From positions 2,337,501 through 2,401,500 of the forward strand of contig NZ_CP045875.1 in NCBI RefSeq assembly GCF_009649955.1: DNA of 64,000 nt, given 5' to 3'. Positions 9,716 to 17,815 of the stretch are shown one piece after another. Position numbers and translations under genes: made by a program. The notes under the pieces were generated by a model that saw only the letters and a program-made list of their open reading frames with translations, searched no databases and was not told the origin of the DNA. How positions within the stretch are numbered: the stretch's first letter is position 1; each line of letters begins with the position of its first letter. The DNA comes from Heliorestis convoluta. GTDB taxonomy: Bacteria > Bacillota > Desulfitobacteriia > Heliobacteriales > Heliobacteriaceae.

Positions 9716-10552
9716 ATGGGATGTCAAGGTGGTTCCTGTGGTTCAGAAAAAAAATCGTCGCTGGCGAATCATCCCTGTTTTTCCCCTCACGGTCACGGAA
9801 AAACAGGACGGATTCACCTCCCCGTAGCACCAGGTTGTAACATTTCTTGTGGTTACTGCGTACGCAAATTTGACTGCGCCAACGAGTCTAGACCCGGTGT
9901 TACCAGTCGAGTCATCAACCCGGAACAAGCACTCTGGCGTGTCGAAAAAGCATTGGCTGGCTCTATGGGGCCTTACCTGGCTGTCGTTGGCATTGCAGGC
10001 CCAGGAGAGCCATTGGCCAATCCCAATACATTCAGAACATTGCGCCTGGTCAAAGAAAAGTATCCTCATATGATGCTTTGTGTCAGCTCGAACGGACTTT
10101 TGCTTACAGAAAAAGTAGAAGAGCTTATAGAGATTGGCATTAGCCATATCACCGTAACCTTAAATAGCCTGCGCCCAGAAACAGGTGCAGCCATTTATCC
10201 CTATGTATACTGGAAGGGAGAAAAGCTCACTGGATTGGCTGCTGCAGAGCGACTGATTGAACAACAATTAAAAGGAATTGAAAAAGCAGCGCAGGCCGGT
10301 CTGCTTGTTAAAGTCAACACTGTTGTCATCCCTGGTATCAATGACGAGCAAATCGAGGAAATCGCAGAAAAAGTGAAAAGCCTTGGTGCAGCTGTCTTAA
10401 ATCTAATGCCTTTGATCAACCAAGGAATATTTGCTCATTTAGAGCCTCCAACGGTTACTGAAATGACGCAACATCGACAAAAAGTGGCCACCATTCTTCC
10501 TCAGATTGCCCATTGTCGCCAATGTAGAGCCGATGCCATTGGGCTCATCTAG
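9716..10552 (+). CDS. nifB: NifB, radical SAM NifB-co synthase (short form)
   Basis: This 278-aa protein makes NifB-co, the Fe8S9C precursor of FeMo-co. The radical SAM motif reads CNISCGYC (CxxxCxxC), with further cysteines at FDC and CRQC near the end, as in NifB. The ATG at 9716 has GAGGTG at 9704-9709. There is no C-terminal NifX-like domain, so this is the minimal form known from archaea and some Firmicutes, which fits the separate nifX gene. The N-terminus contains a Cys-rich stretch (GCQGGSCG). Confidence 0.96.
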   Translation: MGCQGGSCGSEKKSSLANHPCFSPHGHGKTGRIHLPVAPGCNISCGYCVRKFDCANESRPGVTSRVINPEQALWRVEKALAGSMGPYLAVVGIAGPGEPLANPNTFRTLRLVKEKYPHMMLCVSSNGLLLTEKVEELIEIGISHITVTLNSLRPETGAAIYPYVYWKGEKLTGLAAAERLIEQQLKGIEKAAQAGLLVKVNTVVIPGINDEQIEEIAEKVKSLGAAVLNLMPLINQGIFAHLEPPTVTEMTQHRQKVATILPQIAHCRQCRADAIGLI

Positions 10553-10571
10553 TAGATAGGAGGTGCAGAAA

Positions 10572-11744
10572 GTGCATTGCAATCAAAACAATCAAGAAAT
10601 CGCCTTAATGGATACAACCTTGCGAGATGGCGATCAAGCGGCTGGTGTGGCCTTTCGCAGAAAAGAAAAAGAAATTATTGCGAGAGCTTTGGCTGACATT
10701 GGCGTACAGGAAATCGAAGTTGGCATTCCAGCGATGGGGCCAGAAGAAGTGGAGTCTGTTAAAGCACTCGTCAAGCTCAACCTTCCCTTACGAGTCTCTA
10801 CTTGGAATCGTTCCGTGATTAGTGACTTAGAAGCAAGCTTGCGCAGTGGTGTAAATGCTGTTGCCATCTCCATGCCAGCGTCGGATCAGCAAATTGCTCG
10901 CAAGCTTTGTCAATCAAGGGAATGGGCTCTAGAAAAGTTAGGGCAGGCCATTCGTTGGGCAAAAGATAGAGGTCTCTATGTAACCGTCGGCTTAGAAGAT
11001 GCCAGTCGAGCAGATTTCGAACACCTGATCGCCATTGGAAGAGAAGCAGAACGATTGAAAGCCGATCGCATGCGCTTTGCTGACACCTTGGGAATTCTAG
11101 AACCAATCGGAACGTATAAAATCTTCTCTCAACTCTCCAAAGCGTTGACCATACCTTTAGAAATTCATGGTCATAACGATCTTGGAATGGCAACTGCCAA
11201 TTCTGTTGCTGCCATTCAAGGTGGTGCTAGAGCGGCCAGTGTTACTCTCTGTGGTCTCGGTGAAAGAACAGGAAATGCTCCACTCGAAGAAGTTGCCATT
11301 GCTTTGGCCCAAAGCTGTCAAATTGACTGTGGCATTAACTTCGAAAAACTGCCTTCTCTCTGTCGTCTAGTTAGTAAAATTACAGGTCGCCCCATTGCCT
11401 ATCACAAGCCTGTTATCGGTCGTTATGCTTTTACCCATTCCTCTTCGATTCACGTCGATGGCTTTCAAAAAGATAGAGCCAATTATGAAAGCTATCCGCC
11501 TGAGAAAGTAGGAAGACGCCATCGCATTGCTTTAGGTAAATACAGTGGACGAAAAGCCTTAGAGACCTTTTTAGCAGAGCAAGGAAAAAGCCTACCAGAA
11601 AAAGAGCTAAATGCTCTTTTAGAACAAGTCAGAAGAATGAGCGAAATTCTCAAAAGACCGCTTCGGCGGAGCGATATCTTAGCCTTACTTCCTAGAGCAG
11701 AGGAAAAGTGCAGTATTTCTATGGAGTCAAGCAACCTTAACTAG
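10572..11744 (+). CDS. nifV: Homocitrate synthase NifV
   Basis: This 390-aa enzyme of the DRE-TIM metallolyase family condenses acetyl-CoA and 2-oxoglutarate to homocitrate, the organic ligand of FeMo-co. The signature DTTLRDGDQAAGVAF opens the barrel and the metal-binding HGHNDLGMA is intact. I start at the GTG at 10572, eight bases after GGAGG (10559-10563); the in-frame GTG at 10563 lies in that ribosome site. It is the last gene of the operon and is followed by a terminator. Confidence 0.95.
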   Translation: MHCNQNNQEIALMDTTLRDGDQAAGVAFRRKEKEIIARALADIGVQEIEVGIPAMGPEEVESVKALVKLNLPLRVSTWNRSVISDLEASLRSGVNAVAISMPASDQQIARKLCQSREWALEKLGQAIRWAKDRGLYVTVGLEDASRADFEHLIAIGREAERLKADRMRFADTLGILEPIGTYKIFSQLSKALTIPLEIHGHNDLGMATANSVAAIQGGARAASVTLCGLGERTGNAPLEEVAIALAQSCQIDCGINFEKLPSLCRLVSKITGRPIAYHKPVIGRYAFTHSSSIHVDGFQKDRANYESYPPEKVGRRHRIALGKYSGRKALETFLAEQGKSLPEKELNALLEQVRRMSEILKRPLRRSDILALLPRAEEKCSISMESSNLN

Positions 11745-11779
11745 CTAGAGGCTTTTATCGAAGAGACTATTTCTACGAG

Positions 11780-11816
11780 ACCATAGCGTATGTAGCTATG
11801 GTTTTTTATTTTTTCG
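11780..11816 (+). terminator. Terminator of the nif operon
   Basis: An 8-bp stem (ACCATAGC 11780-11787 with GCTATGGT 11795-11802) and 7-base loop are followed by a T-rich run, 36 bases after the nifV stop. Confidence 0.88.
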
Positions 11817-11830
11817 GTGAATTTTATGTG

Positions 11831-11859
11831 TTGCAATAAATAAAATTATAGGGTATAAT
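11831..11859 (+). promoter_or_regulatory. Sigma-A type promoter of first tRNA-Arg
   Basis: TTGCAA (11831-11836) and TATAAT (11854-11859) are separated by exactly 17 bases, 30 bases before the mature tRNA 5' end. Confidence 0.85.
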
Positions 11860-11888
11860 ACTATTTGTCTTTGAAAAAAGAACAATTT

Positions 11889-11965
11889 GCGCCCGTAGCT
11901 CAGCTGGATAGAGTAACTGACTACGAATCAGCAGGTCGGGAGTTCGAATCTCTCCGGGCGCGCCA
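11889..11965 (+). tRNA. tRNA-Arg (anticodon ACG), copy 1
   Basis: A 77-base cloverleaf has acceptor arms GCGCCCG and CGGGCGC, discriminator G and an encoded CCA. The anticodon loop CTACGAA gives anticodon ACG, read as ICG after deamination. It is identical to the copy at 13642-13718. A strong promoter precedes it and a terminator follows 15 bases later. Confidence 0.98.
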
Positions 11966-11980
11966 TTTTAAGAAATGATA

Positions 11981-12009
11981 AAGCCTCGCATTTTTGCGAG
12001 GCTTTTTTG
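11981..12009 (+). terminator. Terminator after tRNA-Arg copy 1
   Basis: An 8- to 10-bp GC-rich stem (core GCCTCGCA / TGCGAGGC) with a T loop is followed by a run of six Ts. Confidence 0.92.
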
Positions 12010-12086
12010 TTTTTTTGTGTGTTTTAGAGAACTACTTACTTTTGGCTACATAGAGACCTTGCAATAGAAATCACCACATAATCACA

Positions 12087-12145
12087 TAAACAAAAAGGAG
12101 ATGGAATCAAAAGATGCAACTAAGGCATCGTAATGATTCCATCTC
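12087..12145 (-). terminator. Minus-strand terminator after the 99-aa paralog
   Basis: A perfect 12-bp stem (GAGATGGAATCA 12098-12109 with 12134-12145) contains an inner GATGC/GCATC pair. Read on the minus strand it is followed by CTTTTTGTTTATG. It lies about 100 bases beyond the stop of the minus-strand gene at 12244. The rest of 12010-12243 shows no gene. Confidence 0.75.
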
Positions 12146-12243
12146 GCTATAATTGGAATGGTGAAGATATGTTTACGTATTAATAGAAGAATACGTTAAT
12201 GCTCTGTGGTTCTCAAGGAGTTAACAACCAATGGGTATCAGGG

Positions 12244-12543
12244 CTACTCTTTGATATCAAGGGCCAGTTCTAGCTTGAACTGTAAAAGCATTTCTTTTTT
12301 GATGATGACTTTGAGCATTTCAGCCACAGACTTATCAAGATCGATCAAGTTACCAATAGTTATTGGCTCTGCAATACCACCTGTGGTACTGTCTAATGTA
12401 CCGAGAACTTTTTGGATCTTTTCTCCTTCTGCGTTGATAATGTGGGCGAGAGCAACTTGCTCTATGGCAATGGCTGCAATGATGTCCGCTTTGGCTTCTT
12501 CAAGTGTTCTTTCTGATTTATCAGGAAACGTAGGTGTTGACAT
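12244..12543 (-). CDS. Small helical paralog A (IALEE-LAH-INAE family), 99 aa
   Basis: This 99-aa protein is of unknown function. It shares with three other proteins in the window the core AIAIEQVALAHIINAEGEKI (residues ~24-43), then after a variable loop KKEMLLQFKLE near the C-terminus. This is the shortest variant: it has no proline-rich tail. GTAGGAGGTATCTTC precedes the ATG. The sequence predicts two or three amphipathic helices and no signal peptide. From memory, similar helices occur in hypothetical proteins of endospore formers, so a spore coat or exosporium role is possible but unproven. Neighbour on the same strand: the 73-aa gene upstream. Confidence 0.85.
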   Translation of the reverse strand: MSTPTFPDKSERTLEEAKADIIAAIAIEQVALAHIINAEGEKIQKVLGTLDSTTGGIAEPITIGNLIDLDKSVAEMLKVIIKKEMLLQFKLELALDIKE

Positions 12544-12605
12544 GAAGATACCTCCTACACAAGAAATTTTGTAACCCTGTAAACTTTATGTGAGGCGGTT
12601 TTGCT

Positions 12606-12827
12606 TTATACTTTTTCAGAAATGGTAATTCTTAGGTCACCTTCTTTTTCTTGAAGCCAATGGTTGCGTTCTTCAAGGAGTGAATAAATCGAGGAAAAAT
12701 CGAAAGTCTGATCTAGATTTTTTTGAAGAAATTCTCTATTTACGGCTTCCATTCTTCGAAGTGAGATCCGAAGCAGTGTCTGAGACTGTTGGAGAGATCC
12801 AAGCGATAGGGGTTCTCTTCTTTTCAT
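12606..12827 (-). CDS. Hypothetical protein, 73 aa
   Basis: This short charged protein is predicted largely helical (SLLEERNHWLQEKEGDL near its end), with no recognised family. The reading is supported by a ribosome site GAAGGTGA six bases before the ATG and by its place between two members of the helical paralog family on the same strand. A 65-aa reading overlapping its 5' end starts with TTG and has no ribosome site; I treat that as a shadow. Confidence 0.55.
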   Translation of the reverse strand: MKRREPLSLGSLQQSQTLLRISLRRMEAVNREFLQKNLDQTFDFSSIYSLLEERNHWLQEKEGDLRITISEKV

Positions 12828-12942
12828 AGATAGTCACCTTCATTCGCATAGTAGGCAAGATGGTCACATATTGTTGGCATGTCAAGTTACTTTCATAGCT
12901 CTCTAGATTTAGGACTATGTACTCTTTTTTCAAAGAGTCTTT

Positions 12943-13422
12943 TTACCTAAGCGGACGATAGCTTTGTCGAGACTTTACTCTATATTTTGGTACCATTTGT
13001 GGTGTTGATATGGTACGAGTCGAGTAAATTCGTTCAGGAACAACAGGTTCTTTTTTCTCTGGCGGTTTTGGTGGCTCTGATGGCTTTGGTGGTTCAGGTG
13101 GTTTTGGTGGCTTTGGTGGTTTCGGTGGCTTTGGCGGATCTGGTGGCGTGGGCGGTTTTGCTGGCAACAGTTGTGTAACCAATTCTAGTTTGAAGTGGAG
13201 GAGCATTTCTTTCTTTACGATTGTGGTCATTAAATCTTTTACGCTTTGATTTAGTTGGACCAATTCTGTAATGGAGACAGAGTCTGTCTTTATGGCATGC
13301 TGAACTTTTTCTGCTTCTGCATTGATCAGATGGGCCAGCGCCGTTTCTTCAAGTGCAATTGATTCGATAATATCATTCAAAGCTTCATCGCGAGTCCGCT
13401 TTGGTACTGTAGGTGGTGTCAT
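12943..13422 (-). CDS. Small helical paralog B with PPKP-repeat tail, 159 aa
   Basis: Residues ~20-40 read ESIALEETALAHLINAEAEK and residues ~69-80 VKKEMLLHFKLE, the same core as the other three paralogs. It is followed by a proline-lysine rich tract (residues ~90-126, repeating PPKP, PPEP, PPDP) and a basic, Arg/Tyr-rich C-terminus. TAAGGAGG lies ten bases before the ATG. The extended, positively charged tail could bind an anionic surface or be a cross-linking substrate; this is inference. No signal peptide. Confidence 0.88.
   Translation of the reverse strand: MTPPTVPKRTRDEALNDIIESIALEETALAHLINAEAEKVQHAIKTDSVSITELVQLNQSVKDLMTTIVKKEMLLHFKLELVTQLLPAKPPTPPDPPKPPKPPKPPKPPEPPKPSEPPKPPEKKEPVVPERIYSTRTISTPQMVPKYRVKSRQSYRPLR
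13045..13158 (-). repeat. In-gene proline-codon repeat tract
   Basis: On the + strand this appears as repeated GGTGGCTTTGGTGG-like units of 9 bases encoding PPKP/PPEP in the minus-strand gene. It could change length by slippage. Confidence 0.75.
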
Positions 13423-13581
13423 CTGCTATACCTCCTTATGGAAGATATATGCATAAGAAGACAAGCCAATGAGTTTCTTTGGTGCAAAATATATATTTTT
13501 TTTCTATTACATGAATTTTTCAGAAACTGCATTGTTGAGAACCGACCACTTCAAGGGAATGTTTTTTCCAAATTCTTACGC

Positions 13582-13610
13582 TTGCATCTACTGTAAGAAT
13601 AAGATATAAT
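13582..13610 (+). promoter_or_regulatory. Sigma-A type promoter of second tRNA-Arg / tadA
   Basis: TTGCAT (13582-13587) and TATAAT (13605-13610) are spaced by 17 bases, 31 bases before the tRNA 5' end. Confidence 0.85.
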
Positions 13611-13641
13611 TAGTTTCGTCTTCTTGACAGATAGGAACAAT

Positions 13642-13718
13642 GCGCCCGTAGCTCAGCTGGATAGAGTAACTGACTACGAATCAGCAGGTCGGGAGTTCGA
13701 ATCTCTCCGGGCGCGCCA
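13642..13718 (+). tRNA. tRNA-Arg (anticodon ACG), copy 2
   Basis: This is identical over 77 bases to the copy at 11889, including the encoded CCA. Flanking sequence differs except for a few bases after CCA. No terminator is visible before tadA, which starts 78 bases after the tRNA, so co-transcription with tadA is likely. Confidence 0.98.
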
Positions 13719-13796
13719 TTTTTTATTTGTTGAGATGGTTTTTTACCTTTTTCTTTATGTAAGAAGACATCGTGTTGGTTTGAGGAAGTTAGTAGC

Positions 13797-14270
13797 ATGG
13801 ATTACGTCTCAGACGATTACAAGTATATGGGTCTTGCTTTGGAAGAAGGGAAAGTAGCCCAGTCCAAAGGGGAAGTACCGATTGGTGCAGTTATCGTCTT
13901 AGATGGCCAAGTCATTGGTCGAGGCCATAACTTGCGAGAAAGCGATCGCAATCCTGTAGCCCATGCAGAAGTTCTAGCTATTCAAGAGGCAGCGCAAAAG
14001 CTAGAGCGGTGGCGCTTATCAGGCAGCACTCTTTATGTGACTGTGGAGCCTTGTCCGATGTGCGCAGGAGCCATTGTCTTGGCTCGTATTTCTAGAGTGG
14101 TTTTTGCTGTTATGGATCCCAAAGGCGGTGCTGCTGGTACCTGCTTTAATATTCTAGAAAGCCCTTGGACGAATCATCGTGTTGAAGTAACTTCTGGCGT
14201 TCGAGAAGAAGAAGCGCGAGCGTTGATGCAGAGTTTTTTTCGCTCTTTGCGGGAGAAGCGAGGGAAGTAA
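13797..14270 (+). CDS. tadA: tRNA-specific adenosine deaminase TadA
   Basis: This 157-aa zinc enzyme converts A34 to inosine in tRNA-Arg(ACG). The catalytic motifs are HAEVLAI (zinc His and proton-shuttle Glu) and PCPMCAGA (two zinc cysteines). The length is normal for the family. Its upstream neighbour is the very tRNA it modifies. The ATG at 13797 has only a weak GAGGAA ribosome site. Confidence 0.96.
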   Translation: MDYVSDDYKYMGLALEEGKVAQSKGEVPIGAVIVLDGQVIGRGHNLRESDRNPVAHAEVLAIQEAAQKLERWRLSGSTLYVTVEPCPMCAGAIVLARISRVVFAVMDPKGGAAGTCFNILESPWTNHRVEVTSGVREEEARALMQSFFRSLREKRGK

Positions 14271-14343
14271 CTTTTTCTACTGGTGATGTCGGTATAGGAC
14301 GATTTGTTTCCCGATGGTAGGATATGAATATTGCATTAATTAC

Positions 14344-14435
14344 GGAGAGATGGCTGAGTTGGTCGAAGGCGCTCGACTCGAAATCGAGTAGGCGGTAACC
14401 CCGTCTCCAGGGTTCGAATCCCTGTCTCTCCGCCA
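14344..14435 (+). tRNA. tRNA-Ser (anticodon CGA)
   Basis: A 92-base tRNA has acceptor arms GGAGAGA / TCTCTCC, a long variable arm typical of serine tRNAs, an anticodon loop CTCGAAA (anticodon CGA) and an encoded CCA. Confidence 0.97.
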
Positions 14436-14476
14436 TAAACATAATAATATCAAGGGTTCTGGGGCTTTTTGCCTTA

Positions 14477-14509
14477 GAGCCCTTTCTGCATTTTAGGGCT
14501 CATTTTTTC
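14477..14509 (+). terminator. Terminator after tRNA-Ser
   Basis: GAGCCCT (14477-14483) pairs with AGGGCTC (14495-14501) and is followed by A and six Ts. Confidence 0.85.
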
Positions 14510-14533
14510 TTCGTGATAACATTTTGATAACAC

Positions 14534-14569
14534 TAAAAAAACCTCCCTTTTGCGTTTGCGGGGAGGTTT
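14534..14569 (-). terminator. Minus-strand terminator-like hairpin
   Basis: AAACCTCCC (14539-14547) pairs with GGGAGGTTT (14561-14569). On the minus strand a run of seven Ts follows. No minus-strand gene is evident immediately upstream of it, so what it terminates is unclear. The rest of 14570-14787 shows nothing I can name. Confidence 0.6.
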
Positions 14570-14787
14570 CTTTGTACTTTCCTGTCCCATCACTTGCTAA
14601 AATGTGTTCCTGTTGCTTTTTGTTCTGAACTAAATGAATAAAGAGATTCCCAGTAAGAGGTAAGAAGCATACCATGTAGTTATGCTTTGAATGTAAACGA
14701 CAAAGGGAACTCACTTTACTCCCGAAGCCTTAAAAACAGGTAAAAAATCTCTTGCTAACAAAGTCTATCATTTAGAAAGGGTGAATT

Positions 14788-15159
14788 GTGAATCCAATGA
14801 GTCAACAGTTCCGAGTGATAAACCAAACAAAACAAGAGTTAGTTTTTCAACCCATTCAAAAAGCTGATAGATTTTGGAAGAGATTGTTAGGATTAATGGG
14901 AAAAAAGGAACTTCATTTTGGGCTCTTATTAACGCCCTGTTACAGCATTCACACCTTTTTCCTGAAGCATGAAATTGATGTTGTCTTCCTAGGAGAGAAT
15001 AATCAAGTTCTTTTTTTGATACAGCAGGCTCAACGAGGAAGAATTTTTGTAGGGGTACCAGGAACAAAAACAGTGCTTGAACTTCCACCGACAGTTACCA
15101 AAGGGAAACTTCATATTGGAGATATTTTAGCATTTATACCCTTTTCCACTAGTCAGTAA
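14788..15159 (+). CDS. DUF192 family protein, 123 aa
   Basis: The sequence DRFWKRLLGLMGKKEL, then LLTPCYSIHTFF and DVVFLGENNQV, matches the DUF192 domain (PF02643) over nearly its whole length; the biochemical function is unknown. The GTG at 14788 has AAAGGG at 14776-14781. It faces the end of the Tad pilus operon, with only 17 bases between the two stops. DUF192 genes are often found beside tad genes in other bacteria, suggesting a link, which is inference. Confidence 0.88.
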   Translation: MNPMSQQFRVINQTKQELVFQPIQKADRFWKRLLGLMGKKELHFGLLLTPCYSIHTFFLKHEIDVVFLGENNQVLFLIQQAQRGRIFVGVPGTKTVLELPPTVTKGKLHIGDILAFIPFSTSQ

Positions 15160-15176
15160 CCAATGACATCTAGGTC

Positions 15177-16277
15177 CTACTCTATTAATAAAAAGATTGT
15201 TTTGGGTTCACTGTTAAAAGATTGAGGCGCTCTAATATCATAGGCACCAATGATCTCTGCGTTGTTGTTTTTCCAGTAAATTTCATTCGCTATTAAAGCT
15301 CCGTAAAAAGTATTGTTATTCCCGTCGAGGGTAAGTAAGCCGGGGGTATATAAAATACCATTTATTCTACAATTGTTAGACTTTATATAAATACCTTGGG
15401 TAGCATACATGGCTATAAGATCAGTCGTTTCGTTTGTATACTCTAATTTGTTTCCACTAATGTATAAAAGACCATCTACCAGCAATTGACCACTGCCAGA
15501 AAATAAATTATCCCTTAATTCCAAGTCTCCATCTACATAGATGATACCATTATTAGGTGCGATTGTTGTATTACTAAAAACTGTTAATGATGAGCCATCT
15601 CCATATACCTCAGTAGCGCCAGCAGCCATACCATAAAAATCAAACTCCGGGAAGGGGATAATAGGTGAATTCTTATTAATTGTTCCTGTAATTCCGCTTA
15701 AATCTCCTGAAGAACCTCGACAAGATAAATTTCCATATATATACCGATTCGCACCTTTAACTGCAAACTTGCCATTGGTGTGTACATTACCGTGTATTTC
15801 AAAATTATTCCCTTGAATGTTAAAGTCTTTTGTACTGCCAACAAAAAGGGCGTAATTAAGTGGCTCAAGTGTGACAATAGCTTGAGATGATTGCTGAGCT
15901 CGGGCTACCGCCCGTACAGTTATAACATGCTTATCAAAACCAATAATTTTTAGAAAAGCAAAGTCTACAGTCCTACTACCAACGACTTCTAACATTAAGT
16001 CACTTCCATTATAGGGATAATTCACTGTTACTTCACTTCCATCTAGACCATTTATTTTTGCAAAGTTTATGGCTTTACTTGTGACTTGACCTTTATTTTT
16101 CACTACCTCTTGAACGGCAGACAATGCTGCAAGATCCACAGCATTTTGCATACGATTTTTGTTATAAAACAGTAGAGATAAATCCAATATTAAACCTGTC
16201 AAAATCAAAATAATAGGCATCAAAATAGCAAATAAAATAGCAATTATGCCTTTTTGATTATTACAATATCGAAACAC
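15177..16277 (-). CDS. TadG-like pilus-associated protein with repeat-rich C-terminus
   Basis: The N-terminus (NNQKGIIAILFAILMP then a hydrophobic segment to about residue 35, and MQNAVDLAALSA) is the TadG/TadE-like Flp assembly N-terminal domain. The remaining ~250 residues are rich in G, N and short hydrophobic repeats (NIQGNNFEIHGNVHTNG, LTLDGNNNTFYGALI), suggesting a beta-helix exposed outside the cell. I choose the GTG at 16277, seven bases after GAGGTG; the upstream in-frame GTG at 16286 overlaps that site. It is the last gene of the operon. Confidence 0.85.
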   Translation of the reverse strand: MFRYCNNQKGIIAILFAILMPIILILTGLILDLSLLFYNKNRMQNAVDLAALSAVQEVVKNKGQVTSKAINFAKINGLDGSEVTVNYPYNGSDLMLEVVGSRTVDFAFLKIIGFDKHVITVRAVARAQQSSQAIVTLEPLNYALFVGSTKDFNIQGNNFEIHGNVHTNGKFAVKGANRYIYGNLSCRGSSGDLSGITGTINKNSPIIPFPEFDFYGMAAGATEVYGDGSSLTVFSNTTIAPNNGIIYVDGDLELRDNLFSGSGQLLVDGLLYISGNKLEYTNETTDLIAMYATQGIYIKSNNCRINGILYTPGLLTLDGNNNTFYGALIANEIYWKNNNAEIIGAYDIRAPQSFNSEPKTIFLLIE

Positions 16278-16347
16278 CCCAATCACCTCTATAAAGCCCC
16301 CTGACCGTGAAAAAAGCGAAGGATATGCTTGTCAGAGTCACAATACG

Positions 16348-16842
16348 CTACGGTGGAGGGCTTTCTACTCGTCCGATATAGGTGGCATTTATATCGGCTG
16401 TTGCCCCAAAGATTGTAGATATAGGCGTTAGAAAGTCCATCTTATAGTGAATGGAAACGCCTATCTGCTCTCCTATAGTCAAAGAAGTATCATAGGGCGG
16501 GGTTACCGTCACGATCATGACATGGCCTGATGCAGGTGTTAGTGTAAACTGGGTGCATAAATCACCTTGATCATCCGTGGAAGTTGAAGAGATGACGGTC
16601 GTAGTACCAGTCAAGGGTGCTGTGATTGACGATAAATTGTTAGCAATCTCTTCCTCAGATATTCCAACAGAGATCATGCGCATGGTAACTCTGGTAGCAT
16701 TATCAACCATTGTATGGTAATACATGAGTCGTCCCAAATCGATAATTGAAAAGAAAAACATTATAAATATTGGTAAAATCAGAGCGAATTCAATCAAACC
16801 CTGCCCCTTGTTATGGTTACTCCATACTTTTTTTACGCTCAT
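16348..16842 (-). CDS. TadE-like pseudopilin
   Basis: The sequence has the TadE signature KGQGLIEFALILPIFIMFFFSIIDLGRLMYY: a GQG.IEFA processing-like site before a hydrophobic helix. I choose the ATG giving MSVKKVW at 16842; an in-frame ATG at 16878 has no ribosome site. A 25-codon reading in another frame (ATG near 16892, with GAGGTGG eight bases before it) ends just after the chosen start and could couple translation. The prepilin peptidase encoded upstream is the likely processing enzyme. Confidence 0.85.
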   Translation of the reverse strand: MSVKKVWSNHNKGQGLIEFALILPIFIMFFFSIIDLGRLMYYHTMVDNATRVTMRMISVGISEEEIANNLSSITAPLTGTTTVISSTSTDDQGDLCTQFTLTPASGHVMIVTVTPPYDTSLTIGEQIGVSIHYKMDFLTPISTIFGATADINATYIGRVESPPP

Positions 16843-16909
16843 GATCCGATGCCTGCCCTTCCTGCCGGGTAAGGTCATTCATAGATGGGTCCATAGGGAA
16901 TACCACCTC

Positions 16910-17815
16910 TTAAAAGAAATTTTCTATCATACTGATCATGGCTGGGCCCAGTAAGATGATAAAAAGTTGTGGAAAGATAAAAAAGACCAGAGGAAAAAGA
17001 AGCTTGACAGGAATTTTGTAGGCAGCTTCTTGGGCTTTTTGTTTACGCATGAGACGAATCTGTTCTCCCTGGGCTCTAAGAATCGTCGTTAAGCTGACTC
17101 CCATTTGCTGCCCACTTAACAATGCTGTAATAAAATTAGATAATTCAGGTATGGAAATACGGCTGGCCATATTTTGAAAGGCCTCCTTTTTGGCCTTTCC
17201 ATACTTTATATCAGTCATCGTTAAGGCTACTTCTTCCGCAACAGGACCTTGAAGATAGGTAACGATACGAGTAAGGGCCAAATCAAGCCCTATGCCTGCT
17301 TCCACACTGATCATTAAGTAATCAATGAAAGCAGGAAGAGAACGATAAATCGCCTGTTGCCGCTTGGCAACTTTCTTTTTCAGATACAGAATAGGTGTTA
17401 AAAAGCCGAGTATAAAGAGTAGCAAAGTGCCGACCCATTGGAATGTTACATCTGCAATCATTCCCAAGAGAAAATAACCTGTCAGGCTAAATAATACTGA
17501 GAAAAGAAAGCTATATCCTACGATTAATTCGGAGCTGCAGTTAGACCCTGATGCTTTGACCAGCTTAGACAACCTTTCTTGCAATGAGAGAGGTAAAAAA
17601 AGAAAGATTCTCTTTCCTTGTTCTGACAAAACGTTGAGGCCCGTTGAAATATTTTTTAAGGAATATTTTTCTGAAGAGTCCATGGGTGATAAGAGCTTTG
17701 AGCGAATGGAACGGTGAAGAAGCTTTTCTTGTAGAAATAGAAAAAGAAGTATGAACAGGCCGATACATATAAGTAGTAACCAAATGAAGTTTTGAAGAAT
17801 TGTAAACATGATCAT
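16910..17815 (-). CDS. tadC: Tad pilus assembly platform protein TadC
   Basis: This 301-aa type II secretion F (T2SSF) family membrane protein has several hydrophobic segments and the typical LPAFIDYLMISVEAGIGLDLAL and MGVSLTTILRAQGEQIR motifs. The ATG at 17815 shares its A with the tadB stop TGA, so the two are translationally coupled. It acts with TadB and the CpaF ATPase to extrude the Flp pilus. Confidence 0.93.
   Translation of the reverse strand: MIMFTILQNFIWLLLICIGLFILLFLFLQEKLLHRSIRSKLLSPMDSSEKYSLKNISTGLNVLSEQGKRIFLFLPLSLQERLSKLVKASGSNCSSELIVGYSFLFSVLFSLTGYFLLGMIADVTFQWVGTLLLFILGFLTPILYLKKKVAKRQQAIYRSLPAFIDYLMISVEAGIGLDLALTRIVTYLQGPVAEEVALTMTDIKYGKAKKEAFQNMASRISIPELSNFITALLSGQQMGVSLTTILRAQGEQIRLMRKQKAQEAAYKIPVKLLFPLVFFIFPQLFIILLGPAMISMIENFF

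Noticed and set aside
12736-12933. 65-codon minus-strand frame
   Set aside because: It starts with TTG, has no ribosome site and overlaps the better-supported 73-aa gene.
13045-13158. Short regular repeats considered as a CRISPR or satellite array
   Set aside because: The 9-base units are in frame and encode PPKP-type repeats of a protein; there are no spacers.
13624-13857. 77-codon + strand frame across the second tRNA-Arg
   Set aside because: It reads through a tRNA gene and into tadA in another frame.
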